NCBI RefSeq assembly: GCF_001463745.1
Contig: NZ_BBWJ01000014.1
Coordinates: forward strand, 62,001-126,000
Source: Aureimonas sp. AU22
Lineage (GTDB): Bacteria > Pseudomonadota > Alphaproteobacteria > Rhizobiales > Rhizobiaceae
Reading direction: 5' to 3'
DNA: 64,000 bases
This document shows, piece by piece, positions 35,493 to 44,388 of the stretch (position 1 is the stretch's first letter; every line of letters starts with the position of its first letter). Under the pieces are notes generated by a model that was given only the letters and a program-made list of their open reading frames with translations, made no database searches and was not told where the DNA came from. The position numbers and the translations under genes are program-made.

Positions 35493-36875
35493 TCAGGACT
35501 TGCCTTCCGCCTTCGCCAGCTTCTCCACCGTGGCGACATAGGCGTCGGCGTCGAACTTCTTGAGCGTCGCCGGGCCGAGATAGCGGATGCTGCCGAAGAT
35601 CGGGCGCCGGCCCCAGGGGCGGTCGTGCAGGCCGAAGAGCCAGGCGATGTTGGTGAAGGAGTTGGCGTCGCGCCCGTCGAGGAAGTAGCGGTTGTTGAGG
35701 CGCAGGGCCGTGCGGAACGCTTCCTCCGGAGAGGGCGACCACTCGACGATCTTCTTGCCCCAGTACATGCGCAGCTGGTTGTGCATGAAGCCGGTCTCGC
35801 GCATCTCGCGCATGGCGGCGTTCCAGTAGTGGTCGTGCGTCTCGCCCGCCGCCAGCTGCTTTTCGGAATAGACGTGCTCGCGCTTGTCGCCCGCGTGCTC
35901 GCCCAGGGTCTTGCGGCACCAGTCGGGCAGGCAGGCGTAGTCGTCGTAGCGCTCCTCGTAAAAGATGTGGTTGAGCGCGAGCTCGCGCCGCACGATCAGC
36001 TCCTCCAGGTACGACGCCTTGTCCTCGTCGCCGCCGGTCTTCGCTTCCCGCACGGCGAGCGCGATCTCGAGCGAGCCGATCTGGCCGAAGTGAAGATAGG
36101 GGCTCATGTGCGAGGCGGCGGCCGCCTCCGGCTTGTTGCGCGTCGTACCGTATGTCGCGAAGGATTTGCCGAGGAAGGCCTTGAGGCGTTTTCGCGCCTC
36201 GCCCTGACCGCCCCGAAAGCGCTTCACGCCGCCGATCTTGTGATCGACGTTCATCGACGCCACAAGCTTGGCGGGGTCGGAGAGGTCGAGGCGGCTCTTC
36301 GGCACGTCCGCCCGTTCCTTGCGCTTCACGCGCCGCTCGGAGAGGGGCTGAAGGAACTCGTCCCAGAGGCGGTGGATCTTCGGTCGCAGCGTGCGCGCGG
36401 CGTATTCATGCTTGGGCGAGGCGGTCTCGACGGGGACGACCACCTCGGTCTCGATCTGGTGCAAGGGGCAGTCGATGGCGGCCGCGAGCTTGCGCCGCCA
36501 TTCCTTCTCGATCCGCAGATAGCCCCGGTCGCAGACGGTCAGCGCGGCCTTCTTCGAGAGCGACAGCGCGACCTCGTCCGGGCTTCCCAGCGCGCCATGG
36601 AACGTCACATGCCGTTTGGCGAGGTCCGCCTCCACCTCGGCCAGACCCTCCACCATGAAGTGGTAGTGGCGCGCGTTGCCGTCGGGGAACACGTCGGTCA
36701 TTCCGAAGACGCAGACAAGCGGCAGGTCGAGCTCGTTCGCCCGGTCGATGGCGTATTCCAGCGCATGATTGCCGTGGGCACGCTTGGCGGCCTGCATCCA
36801 ATAGAGGACATAGGCGCCGCCTTCGCGCGGCTCGCCCTCTTTCAGCATGCGGATGCGTTGCGGCTGGATTGTCAT
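35493..36875 (-). CDS. Class II CPD photolyase
   Basis: A 460-residue photolyase. The N-terminal antenna-binding region has YVLYWMQAAKRAHGNHALE, typical of class II enzymes. The FAD-binding C-terminal half contains SHMSPYLHFGQIG, EELIVRRELALNHIFYEE, WNAAMREMRETGFMHNQLRM and RPIFGSIRYLG, class II signatures that include the DNA-binding and Trp-rich electron-transfer area. It repairs cyclobutane pyrimidine dimers using blue light. The gene starts 32 bp after the YehW-like permease on the same strand, so it may be co-transcribed with that transporter. Confidence 0.92.
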   Translation of the reverse strand: MTIQPQRIRMLKEGEPREGGAYVLYWMQAAKRAHGNHALEYAIDRANELDLPLVCVFGMTDVFPDGNARHYHFMVEGLAEVEADLAKRHVTFHGALGSPDEVALSLSKKAALTVCDRGYLRIEKEWRRKLAAAIDCPLHQIETEVVVPVETASPKHEYAARTLRPKIHRLWDEFLQPLSERRVKRKERADVPKSRLDLSDPAKLVASMNVDHKIGGVKRFRGGQGEARKRLKAFLGKSFATYGTTRNKPEAAAASHMSPYLHFGQIGSLEIALAVREAKTGGDEDKASYLEELIVRRELALNHIFYEERYDDYACLPDWCRKTLGEHAGDKREHVYSEKQLAAGETHDHYWNAAMREMRETGFMHNQLRMYWGKKIVEWSPSPEEAFRTALRLNNRYFLDGRDANSFTNIAWLFGLHDRPWGRRPIFGSIRYLGPATLKKFDADAYVATVEKLAKAEGKS

Positions 36876-36907
36876 GCCACGGGTCCTTGGAAGTGAGACG
36901 GGTTGGG

Positions 36908-37645
36908 TCAGCCGCGACGCGGCACGGCAAGGCGGCGTTCGAGAAGGGTGAGGGCGTCGAAGGAAAGAACGGCGAGAAGGCCGACGATCACCGCGCCCTG
37001 CACCACGAAGGCGATGTTGTTCGACAGAAGCCCCGCGATGATCACCTCGCCGAGCGTCGGCGCCCCGACCGTCGAGCCGATCGTCGCGGTGCCGAGCCCG
37101 ACCACGACCGACAGGCGAAGGCCCGAGACGATCAGCGGCAGGGCGAGCGGCAGTTCCACCCGCCACAGACGCTGCCAGGGCGTCAGCCCGACGCCGCGCG
37201 CCGCCTCGATCACCGGCGGTCCGGCGGCGTTGAGGCCCGCGACGGCATTCTCGAAGATCGGCAGGAGACCGTAGAGAAAGAGCGCGATGACGGTGGGCGC
37301 CACCCCGAAGCCGACGGCGGGTACGGCGAGGGCCAGGACGGCGACCGGCGGAAAGGTCTGCCCGACATTGACGATGCTGCGCGACAGGGGAAGGAAGTCC
37401 GCGCCGAAGCGCCGAGTGACGAGGATCGCGAGCCCCGTCGCGACCACGAAGGCGGCGGCGATCGCGGCGAGCACGAGTTCCACATGGCTGAGCGTCAGGG
37501 CGAACAGGCTCGTCTGGGTGTAGACCGGCGGCGCGCCGTTGCCGGCGAGGGACGCCAGAAGCGGCGCGAACGCCTCCGGCGCGAACAGGGCGGCAGCCAG
37601 AAGCACCAGCGCGGCGGCGCGCGCAAGGGGGGCGGCGAGCCTCAC
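36908..37645 (-). CDS. yehW: Osmoprotectant ABC transporter permease, YehW-like
   Basis: A 245-residue permease (E. coli YehW is about 243). It begins at a GTG at 37643-37645 that overlaps the ATPase stop as GTGA. Five or six helices and the ABC permease EAA-type loop EAARGVGLTPWQRLWRVELPLALPL are present. It is the last transporter gene of the YehY-YehX-YehW order. It imports glycine betaine or a related solute together with its partners; no periplasmic receptor gene is adjacent. Confidence 0.88.
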   Translation of the reverse strand: MRLAAPLARAAALVLLAAALFAPEAFAPLLASLAGNGAPPVYTQTSLFALTLSHVELVLAAIAAAFVVATGLAILVTRRFGADFLPLSRSIVNVGQTFPPVAVLALAVPAVGFGVAPTVIALFLYGLLPIFENAVAGLNAAGPPVIEAARGVGLTPWQRLWRVELPLALPLIVSGLRLSVVVGLGTATIGSTVGAPTLGEVIIAGLLSNNIAFVVQGAVIVGLLAVLSFDALTLLERRLAVPRRG

Positions 37646-38580
37646 GCCGGACGGGCCGCGCTCTGGATCAGAGCGTCGCGGCGGATGATGCCGGCGGGAA
37701 GCCCGCGCTCGTCGAGCACAGGAGCGGCCTCCCGGCCCGACCAAAGGAGTTCCGCCAACGCATCGCGGCGGTTGAGGCCGCGCGCCAGCGGCGCGCCCGG
37801 CGCTTCGCCGGGCTCGAGCAGAGCATCGATCGCCTCCACCGCCAGAAGCCGAAGTGCCCGGTCGCCGCTGCCGACCATCTCCTCCACGAAGCCGTCGGCG
37901 GGCCGCGCCAGGATCTCGGACGGGCTCGCGCACTGGACGACGCGCCCGCCGCGCATCACCGCGATCCTGTGACCGAGGCGGATCGCCTCTTCCATGTCGT
38001 GCGTCACGAGGACGATGGTGGTTTCTGTTGCCCTTTGAAGGGTCTCGAGATCGCTCTGCGCTTTCGCGCGAATGATCGGGTCGAGCGCGCCGAACGGCTC
38101 GTCCATGAGGAGGATGTTGGGCCTGGCCGCCAGAGCCCGCGCGACGCCGACGCGCTGCTGCTGCCCGCCGGAAAGCTCGTGCGGGAAGCGGTCGGCGAAG
38201 TCGCGCGCCGGCATCTGGAAGAGATCGAGAAGCTCCGAGACGCGAAGGCCGATCTCGCGATCGCTCCAGCCAAGGAGGCGCGGCACGGTGGCGATGTTCT
38301 GCCCCACCGTCCGGTGCGGAAACAGGCCGTGGTTCTGGATGACGTATCCGATGCGGCGACGCAGGAGCGGACCGGGCACCGACCGGATGTCGGCGCCGTC
38401 GATGCGGATCTCGCCGGCGGTCGGCTCGATCATGCGGTTGATCATCCGCATCAACGTGGTCTTGCCGGAGCCGCTGGTTCCGACCACGGCCATCACCGTG
38501 CGCGGCTCGATCGTCAGGGACACGTCGTCCACGACGGGCGCGCCGTCGTAGCGTTTGGTGACGCCGCGGATCTCTATCAT
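37642..38580 (-). CDS. yehX: Osmoprotectant ABC transporter ATP-binding protein, YehX-like
   Basis: A 312-residue ABC ATPase. Walker A is GTSGSGKTT, the Q-loop VIQNHGLFPHRTVGQN, signature LSGGQQQRVGVARAL, Walker B ILLMDEPFGALDP and H-loop LVTHDM. The C-terminal extension (about 230-312) is CBS-like, as in the OpuCA/YehX/ProV group, and may sense ionic strength. Its ATG overlaps the YehY stop (ATGA, 38577-38580) and its own stop overlaps the YehW start (GTGA). Confidence 0.93.
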   Translation of the reverse strand: MIEIRGVTKRYDGAPVVDDVSLTIEPRTVMAVVGTSGSGKTTLMRMINRMIEPTAGEIRIDGADIRSVPGPLLRRRIGYVIQNHGLFPHRTVGQNIATVPRLLGWSDREIGLRVSELLDLFQMPARDFADRFPHELSGGQQQRVGVARALAARPNILLMDEPFGALDPIIRAKAQSDLETLQRATETTIVLVTHDMEEAIRLGHRIAVMRGGRVVQCASPSEILARPADGFVEEMVGSGDRALRLLAVEAIDALLEPGEAPGAPLARGLNRRDALAELLWSGREAAPVLDERGLPAGIIRRDALIQSAARPA

Positions 38581-39827
38581 GGCGCGTTCCCCTTGCGGGC
38601 GATGGTGGCGACGTCGGTGGCGGCATCGAGAACGATGGCCGAGGCGAAGGCGAGGGCGACCGTCGGCAGGGCTCCGAGAAGCACGAGGTCGGTGGCGTTC
38701 TGGCCCAACCCCTGGAACACGAACACCCCGAACCCGCCGCCGCCGATGAGGGCCGCGACGGTTGCAAGGCCGATGTTCTGCACGAGCACGATGCGGATCC
38801 CCGCGAGGATCACCGGCAGGGCGAGCGGAAGCTCGACGCCGACGAGACGCTGGCGCCGCGTCATGCCGATGCCGGTGGCGGCGTCACGCGCGGCGTCCGG
38901 AACGGCGGCGAGCCCCGCCAGCGTGTTGGCGACCACGGGCAGCAGCGAATAGAGAACGAGCGCGACGAGAGCCGGCGCTGCCCCGATGCCGCGCACGCCG
39001 ATGGCGGCGGCTCCCGGCACGTGGAGTGCGATCCAGCCGAGCGGGGCGATCAGCAGCCCGAACAGCGCGATCGATGGCACGGTCTGCACGACGTTAAGGA
39101 CCGCAAGGGCCGGCGCGCGCACGGCCTGAACACGCCAGGCCACCAGCGCGAAGGGCACGCCGAGGGCGACGGCGATGCCCATGGAGCCGAAGGCCAGCGC
39201 GAGATGGCGCAAGGCCTCCTGCGCGAAGGTCTCGCGCCGCACGGCATATTCGCGCATCACCGAAAGGCCGTCGAAGTAGCCGGTGCCGAGAAGGGCCGCG
39301 ATGGCGGCGCACACGGTGAGGAGGAGGCCCAGCCGAAGCGCGGGCGTGGGGCTTAGTCGCGTCAGCGCGTCGGTGGCCAACAGCGCGAAGGCGGCGAGCG
39401 ACGTCCAGAAGCCCGACCCCGGCGAGACGCGGGCATAGGGATTCGACGGCGCAGCGAGGTGGCGGGGAGCGAGCCCGACCGCCAGAAGCAACCCTGCAAG
39501 ACCCGCCAGCGCACCGGCGAGGCGCCAGGCGGGTGGCAGGCGCAGGGCGCCGAGGCCGGCCAGTGCGATCAGAGCCACCAGCAATGCCGTTCCGGTTCCA
39601 GGCGGCAAGGCTCCGAGGAAGCCGTGCGGCACCCCCGGCACAATCCGGTTCGCCTTGGCGATCGCGAACGGGAGAGCCAGAAGCGCGAAGGCGAGAAGGA
39701 GCGCGGCCGGCACGCCGACCTTGTCGGGCATCAGGCAAGCGGGACCGCGGCTGTGCACGTCCAACTGCGCCCGCGCGTCCGGTGCTCCGGCTTCGCCGGG
39801 CGGCGCTCGGGCAAAAAGGACGGCCAT
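38577..39827 (-). CDS. yehY: Osmoprotectant ABC transporter permease, YehY-like
   Basis: A 416-residue permease, longer than usual because of an N-terminal extension with extra hydrophobic segments (about 35-160), as seen in YehY. The permease core (about 195-410) contains the EAA-type loop DAATGIGMTRRQRLVGVELPL. The start at 39827 has GGAG nine bases upstream; a later ATG at 39731 is possible. Gene order YehY-YehX-YehW matches E. coli, where yehZ (osmF) comes first. No yehZ is present here. Confidence 0.87.
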   Translation of the reverse strand: MAVLFARAPPGEAGAPDARAQLDVHSRGPACLMPDKVGVPAALLLAFALLALPFAIAKANRIVPGVPHGFLGALPPGTGTALLVALIALAGLGALRLPPAWRLAGALAGLAGLLLAVGLAPRHLAAPSNPYARVSPGSGFWTSLAAFALLATDALTRLSPTPALRLGLLLTVCAAIAALLGTGYFDGLSVMREYAVRRETFAQEALRHLALAFGSMGIAVALGVPFALVAWRVQAVRAPALAVLNVVQTVPSIALFGLLIAPLGWIALHVPGAAAIGVRGIGAAPALVALVLYSLLPVVANTLAGLAAVPDAARDAATGIGMTRRQRLVGVELPLALPVILAGIRIVLVQNIGLATVAALIGGGGFGVFVFQGLGQNATDLVLLGALPTVALAFASAIVLDAATDVATIARKGNAP

Positions 39828-39989
39828 CGCTTCTGTCTCCGGTGCTCGTCGCAAGGTCCGCGCCTCGGGGGCACGTCCTGTTCGATACACGCGGGTTCCC
39901 GCGCCACCTAAAGGTTATGGGGCACGGAACCGATTCGTCACGGACTTGGTCCACCTTGCGACCGCATGGCGCGGCTCGGATGGATGTTT

Positions 39990-40556
39990 CTACGCATCGC
40001 CATCGGGCGGCGGGAGCGAAAGCCGCCCACGATAGGCGACCAGAAGGCCGACGAACGGCGCATGGATCGAGACGTCAAAGGCGAAACAGCCTTGCTCGCT
40101 CGCCTCGAACGCTTCGCCGTGTGGCAAGAGCCAAGCGGGGAGGGGCACGCCGAAAACGCTGCCCTTGCTTGGAATGATCTGCAAACGGCCGCTTTCGACG
40201 AGAAGAACGGACCCGACGCTCACAGGCCCGAAGCCTTCGAAGAGAAGGCGCGCGTCGCCCCTCTTGCCGGCCCACTGGGTCGATCGAAGACGGGACCTGC
40301 CGAAGTCGCGTGTCCAGGTTTCACCCAACGCGGTTGGCGTGACCGTCACGCTCAAGGGAACTGCGATCCCCGGCGGAGGAAAACCGAAGAGCGCGGCGAG
40401 GAGGCGTGCCAGGGCCCCGCCGCCTTGCCGGATGTCGCATGTGCCGACCCAGCGACGCTCCGCTTGCGTGTCGTGGAAATCGCGCAGTTCGACCGGAAGG
40501 GCTTCGAACGCGGTGCCCAGCACCTGACGATAGGGGGGCACGCCCCTTTCCATCAC
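39990..40556 (-). CDS. DUF4166 domain protein
   Basis: A 188-residue protein. Segments YRQVLGTAFEALPVELRDFHD at the N-terminus (recognisable core ALPVELRDFHD), ALFGFPPPGIAVPLSV and the central ETWTRDFG match DUF4166. The function is unknown; such domains often occur in fusion or neighbourhood with DCC/thioredoxin-like or epimerase proteins. It follows a DCC gene by 13 bp on the same strand. Its C-terminal end is 163 bp upstream of the YehY start. Confidence 0.8.
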   Translation of the reverse strand: MMERGVPPYRQVLGTAFEALPVELRDFHDTQAERRWVGTCDIRQGGGALARLLAALFGFPPPGIAVPLSVTVTPTALGETWTRDFGRSRLRSTQWAGKRGDARLLFEGFGPVSVGSVLLVESGRLQIIPSKGSVFGVPLPAWLLPHGEAFEASEQGCFAFDVSIHAPFVGLLVAYRGRLSLPPPDGDA

Positions 40557-40569
40557 ACGCCCCTTTCCC

Positions 40570-40995
40570 TCAAAGGATGCGGCTTCTCTGCGCGGGCTCG
40601 GGGATCCAGCACGTCTCGCGCTTGCCGAATAGGCGATAGCGGTTGCGGGCGACCCAACGATACACCGAGTCGCGCAGCGGCCTCGGCACTAGACGGAAGA
40701 CGGTCAGCAGCTTCCAGGGGAAGCCGAGCGTCTCGTAGATGCTGAGGACCGCATCGCTGTCGCGGCGCAGGCGATCACCATCGACGATGATCATCGTCGA
40801 GGGAGCATTCGGGTCCATGCCGTGCCGTCGATACAGCGCTTGTCCCACATCCCCTTGCATCGAGGCGAGGCGGAAATGACCAGCCTTGTCGTGATCGAGG
40901 ACGAACTGAGCGTTGGCCGAACACAGAACGCATTCGGCGTCGAACAGGATGATGGGGCCTTCCGGCGGCACGGGTGCGATGGACCGACGGTCCAT
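40570..40995 (-). CDS. DCC-family thiol-disulfide oxidoreductase (DUF393)
   Basis: A 141-residue protein. The DCC motif family core FDAECVLCSANAQFVLDHD shows the D-x-x-C-x-x-C redox site near residue 25, followed by FRLASMQGDVGQAL and the C-terminal arm PRPLRDSVYRWVARNRYRLFG, all typical of DUF393. It likely acts in the cytoplasm as a thiol oxidoreductase of unknown partner. I start it at the ATG at 40993-40995. It is first of a two-gene unit with DUF4166. Confidence 0.88.
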   Translation of the reverse strand: MDRRSIAPVPPEGPIILFDAECVLCSANAQFVLDHDKAGHFRLASMQGDVGQALYRRHGMDPNAPSTMIIVDGDRLRRDSDAVLSIYETLGFPWKLLTVFRLVPRPLRDSVYRWVARNRYRLFGKRETCWIPEPAQRSRIL

Positions 40996-41096
40996 GATGG
41001 GCGCCTTTTCCTCTGGGCGTCCGCGCGATTCGCGAGCGCGGCGAGCGATATTCAATCTACCCCAAGCCACCTCGCCCTCAAAGGATCCCGTCTCGA

Positions 41097-43268
41097 TCAG
41101 AACCGAAAGCGGAGGGAGCCGATGACGTCGCGGCCCTGCTCGCGATAGCAGTAGCCGTTGTTGCAGAGCGAGGCGCGGTTGTCGAAGATGTTGTTGGCGT
41201 TGATCTGCGCGCGGATGCCTTCGAGCTTCGGGTTCGCCGCGCCGAACTCATAGGAGACGGCTGCGTCGATCAGGATGCGCCCATCGTTCTCGCGCGTGTT
41301 GGCATCGTCGGCCGCCGTGGCGCCGAGGAACCGGCTGCCGAGGCCGAGGCCAAGGCCCTCCGCCACGCCCGACTGCACCTCGTAGTTGCCCCAGAGCGAG
41401 ACCTGGTGCTCGGGAATGCCGGCCACCTGGTTGCCGACATTGTCGCCATCGGTGAAGGACAGGTCGGTGTAGGAATAGGCCGCGACGAGGCTGAGCCCTT
41501 CCGCCAGGGCGGCATTGGCCTGAAGCTCGAAGCCCTGCGAACGGACGGCTCCGGTCTGGACCTGGAAGAAGCCGGACGTATTGACCGGATCGGTGACCAG
41601 AAGGTTGTTCTGCTCGATCCGGAACAGGGCCGCGTCCACGGTCAGGGCGATCCAGTCCGGCGCGTACTTCACGCCCACTTCAACCTGCTCTCCTTCCGTC
41701 GGGTCGAAGGCCGAGCCGTCGAAGGCCGTGCCGACGGTCGGCGCAAAGGAGGTCGAGTAGTTGGCATAGGGCGTGATGCCGTTGTCGAAGAGATAGGACA
41801 GCCCGACGCGGCCGGAGAAGTTGCGATCCTCGGCGCGCACCGTGGCGGACGGGTCGTTGTTGTTGAAGGTGTCGGTGTCGAGCCAGTCGTAGCGACCGCC
41901 GACGGTGAGGACAACACGCTCGTATTCGACCTGGTCCTGAAGGTAGAGGCCGATCTGGCTCTGATGCGTCGTCGTGTTGGTGAGATTGTGCGACGTCGGC
42001 CCCTCGATGGGCTGCTGGCCGTAGTTGCGGGTGACGAGGTTGAGATCTGGCGCCGTCGTCCCGCCATAGCGGTATTGCCCGTCGAAATAGGTGTAGTCGA
42101 GGCCGCCGAGAAGCGTGTGGCTGACGGCGCCCGTCTCGAACTTGCCCTCGACCTGGTTGTCGACGGCGAACCCGTTGGCGTCGTCAAGGATCTCGCCGGC
42201 GCTTCGGTAGGCCGACAGCCCATCGGGGTTGATGCCGAGAACCGAGGTGAAGCGCATGTCCGTGCGGATCGACTGGTAGCGCAGGTTCTGCCGCACCGTG
42301 ACGTTCTCGTCGAAGCGGTGCTCGAACTCGTAGCCGACGCGGCCCTGTTCCTGATCGAGGTCGCGGAAGCGTGGGTCGCCCTGCTCGATGTCGGTGATGC
42401 GCGCGTCCGGGGTCGTGAAGAAGCCGCGCCCGCCGCCGGACTTGGTGTCCGTGTACTCGCCGAGGAAGGTGAAGTGCGTGTTGCGGTCGTCCGAGCGCAG
42501 GGTGAAGGCCGGGGCGATGTAGGTGCGGTCGTCGCGCGCGGCCACGAACTCGGTATCGGCCGAGCGCTTGATGCCGGTGATGCGGTAAAGGACGTTGTCG
42601 TTTCCGGCCAGCGGACCGGAGGCGTCGAAGTTCGCCTGGTAATGGCTGTCGGTGCCGATCTGGCCGACGACCTCGCGGAAGGGCGCGTCGGTCGGGCGCT
42701 TCGACACGAGGTTGACGATGCCGCCCGGCGCGGAAGCACCGTAGAGGACCGAACTCGGACCCTTGAGGATCGAGACGCCCTCCAGCCCGTAGGGCTCGTT
42801 GCGGAAATAGGCGAAGGAGCCGCCGAGCGAGCGGAGCCCGTCGCGGTAGTAGCCCGTGTTGGCGACGTTGAAGCCACGAACATAAAGGGTGTCGAAGGCC
42901 GGGTCGAAGCCGAAGGCGCCGGCGCGCACGCCGGCCGTGTAGCGTGCGGCCTCTACCAGCGTCTGGACGTTGCGGTCGTCGAGTTCCTGACGCGAGACGA
43001 CGGAGACGGCCTGGGGCACCTTGCGCAGGTCCGTGTCGGTCTTGGTGCCGACGCGCGCCTCGCGCCCGACGTAGCCTTCCGTCCCGAGGCCGCCGCCGAC
43101 CCCAACGCCCTCGGCCGCCGCGCCGCCCGAACCCGCGCCCGCACCCTCGACGACCACGGTGTCGAGAACCACGTCCTGCGCGAGGGCCGGGGCCGCCGTG
43201 ACAAGGATGCTGCAGCCGAGGAGCGCGGCGCGCCGCAGGGAACGGAGAGGGGTCGACGGAAGCGGCAT
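41097..43268 (-). CDS. TonB-dependent siderophore receptor
   Basis: A 723-residue outer-membrane receptor. After a signal peptide (about 1-30, ending APALAQ) a TonB box DTVVVEG and a plug domain (with KVPQAVSVVSRQEL and the VLYGASAPGGIVNLVSKRP segment) are followed by a beta-barrel to the terminal GSLRFRF with aromatic C-end. The C-terminal CNNGYCYREQGRDV resembles ferrichrome/hydroxamate receptors. A Gly/Ala-rich linker follows the TonB box. A RirA-like operator lies just upstream, consistent with iron repression. I start it at the ATG at 43266-43268; a start 16 codons earlier is possible. The ligand is a siderophore of unproven type. Confidence 0.92.
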   Translation of the reverse strand: MPLPSTPLRSLRRAALLGCSILVTAAPALAQDVVLDTVVVEGAGAGSGGAAAEGVGVGGGLGTEGYVGREARVGTKTDTDLRKVPQAVSVVSRQELDDRNVQTLVEAARYTAGVRAGAFGFDPAFDTLYVRGFNVANTGYYRDGLRSLGGSFAYFRNEPYGLEGVSILKGPSSVLYGASAPGGIVNLVSKRPTDAPFREVVGQIGTDSHYQANFDASGPLAGNDNVLYRITGIKRSADTEFVAARDDRTYIAPAFTLRSDDRNTHFTFLGEYTDTKSGGGRGFFTTPDARITDIEQGDPRFRDLDQEQGRVGYEFEHRFDENVTVRQNLRYQSIRTDMRFTSVLGINPDGLSAYRSAGEILDDANGFAVDNQVEGKFETGAVSHTLLGGLDYTYFDGQYRYGGTTAPDLNLVTRNYGQQPIEGPTSHNLTNTTTHQSQIGLYLQDQVEYERVVLTVGGRYDWLDTDTFNNNDPSATVRAEDRNFSGRVGLSYLFDNGITPYANYSTSFAPTVGTAFDGSAFDPTEGEQVEVGVKYAPDWIALTVDAALFRIEQNNLLVTDPVNTSGFFQVQTGAVRSQGFELQANAALAEGLSLVAAYSYTDLSFTDGDNVGNQVAGIPEHQVSLWGNYEVQSGVAEGLGLGLGSRFLGATAADDANTRENDGRILIDAAVSYEFGAANPKLEGIRAQINANNIFDNRASLCNNGYCYREQGRDVIGSLRFRF

Positions 43269-43319
43269 GGCGGGACGGCCTTCGATCTGTGGCAATTTCG
43301 TGGCCGGTCGTTTCAAATA

Positions 43320-43334
43320 TGACTGTGGGAGTCA
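43320..43334. promoter_or_regulatory. RirA-type iron-responsive operator (TGA-N9-TCA)
   Basis: TGACTGTGGGAGTCA fits the rhizobial iron-responsive operator TGA-N9-TCA exactly and is extended to a 5+5 inverted repeat with a 5 bp spacer. It lies 52-66 bp upstream of the siderophore receptor start. RirA is known to repress siderophore uptake genes in iron-replete rhizobia. Confidence 0.7.
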
Positions 43335-43464
43335 AGTATGAACCTGCAAGGGATGCCTCCGCGGCTGGGGACGGCCGGTCCGTTCCGTGCCTTTCGAAAA
43401 CCTCGCTGCCGCCATCGCCCGCCGTGGCTTCCGGCTTCGGGTGCAAAACTGCTAAGGGGGCGCG

Positions 43465-44388
43465 GTGAGCGATATCCATTCCTTCATCCCCCGGAGTGCC
43501 GTCTACGGCGCGCCGCCCTCCGATCTCGTCGCGCTGCCGGACGACGCCGTACAGGTCTCGCCGCTTCGGCCCGGCTCGGCCGCGATCGAAAGCCTGCCCG
43601 ACGCCAGGCTCGAAAGCATCGTGGTCGCAGCGCCGCCGGGCTCGATCGAGCGCCGCTACGTGCTGGCCCATGCCCTGCGCGCGCTGGCGCCCGGCGGCGC
43701 GCTCACCGTGCTTGCGCCCAAGGACAAGGGTGGACAACGCCTGCGGGGCGAACTGGAAGCCTTCGAGTGCTACGTCGCGGAGCGGTCCAAGGCCCGCCAG
43801 CGCATCTGCAGCGTTGAGCGGCCGGACGCCCTGGCGGGGCTGGAGGAGGCGATCGCGGCCGGAGCGCCGGTTCTGGTCGAGGAGATCGGGCTCCAGTCGC
43901 AGCCCGGCGTCTTCTCCTGGAACCGCGTCGATCCCGGCACCGCGCTGCTTCTCGATCGTCTGCCGAAGCTTGCCGGGCAGGGCGCCGATCTCGGCGCGGG
44001 TCTCGGCATCCTGGCCAAGGCCCTGTTGGCCACACCTGCTGTCGAGGTTCTGACCCTCGTCGAGATCGATCGCCGGGCGGTGGAGGCGTCGCGCCGCAAC
44101 GTCGCCGATCCGCGCGCCCGTTTCCTCTGGGCCGACGCGCGTTTGACGGGGCTCGCCGATCTCGACTTCGTGGTCTCCAACCCGCCCTTCCACGCCGAGG
44201 GCATCGAGGATCGCGCGCTGGGCCAGGCCTTCATCACGGCGGCCGCGCGGATGCTGCGGCGCTCCGGGACCCTGGTCCTCGTCGCCAACCGGCACATGCC
44301 CTACGAGGACACGCTGCGCGCCGCCTTCCGCTCCATGACGGTGCTCGCCGACGAGGCCGGCTACAAGATCATCGAAGCGCGCAAATGA
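43465..44388 (+). CDS. rsmC: 16S rRNA (guanine1207-N2)-methyltransferase, RsmC-like
   Basis: A 307-residue methyltransferase in two lobes: an N-terminal degenerate lobe (about 1-150) and a C-terminal catalytic lobe with SAM-binding ADLGAGLGILAKALL and the catalytic NPPFH motif (VVSNPPFHAEG). The duplicated structure and NPPFH are typical of RsmC, which methylates guanosine in small-subunit rRNA. It begins with GTG (AAGGGGG upstream). Its stop overlaps the start of rsuA (ATGA), linking two ribosomal RNA modifying enzymes. Confidence 0.87.
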   Translation: MSDIHSFIPRSAVYGAPPSDLVALPDDAVQVSPLRPGSAAIESLPDARLESIVVAAPPGSIERRYVLAHALRALAPGGALTVLAPKDKGGQRLRGELEAFECYVAERSKARQRICSVERPDALAGLEEAIAAGAPVLVEEIGLQSQPGVFSWNRVDPGTALLLDRLPKLAGQGADLGAGLGILAKALLATPAVEVLTLVEIDRRAVEASRRNVADPRARFLWADARLTGLADLDFVVSNPPFHAEGIEDRALGQAFITAAARMLRRSGTLVLVANRHMPYEDTLRAAFRSMTVLADEAGYKIIEARK

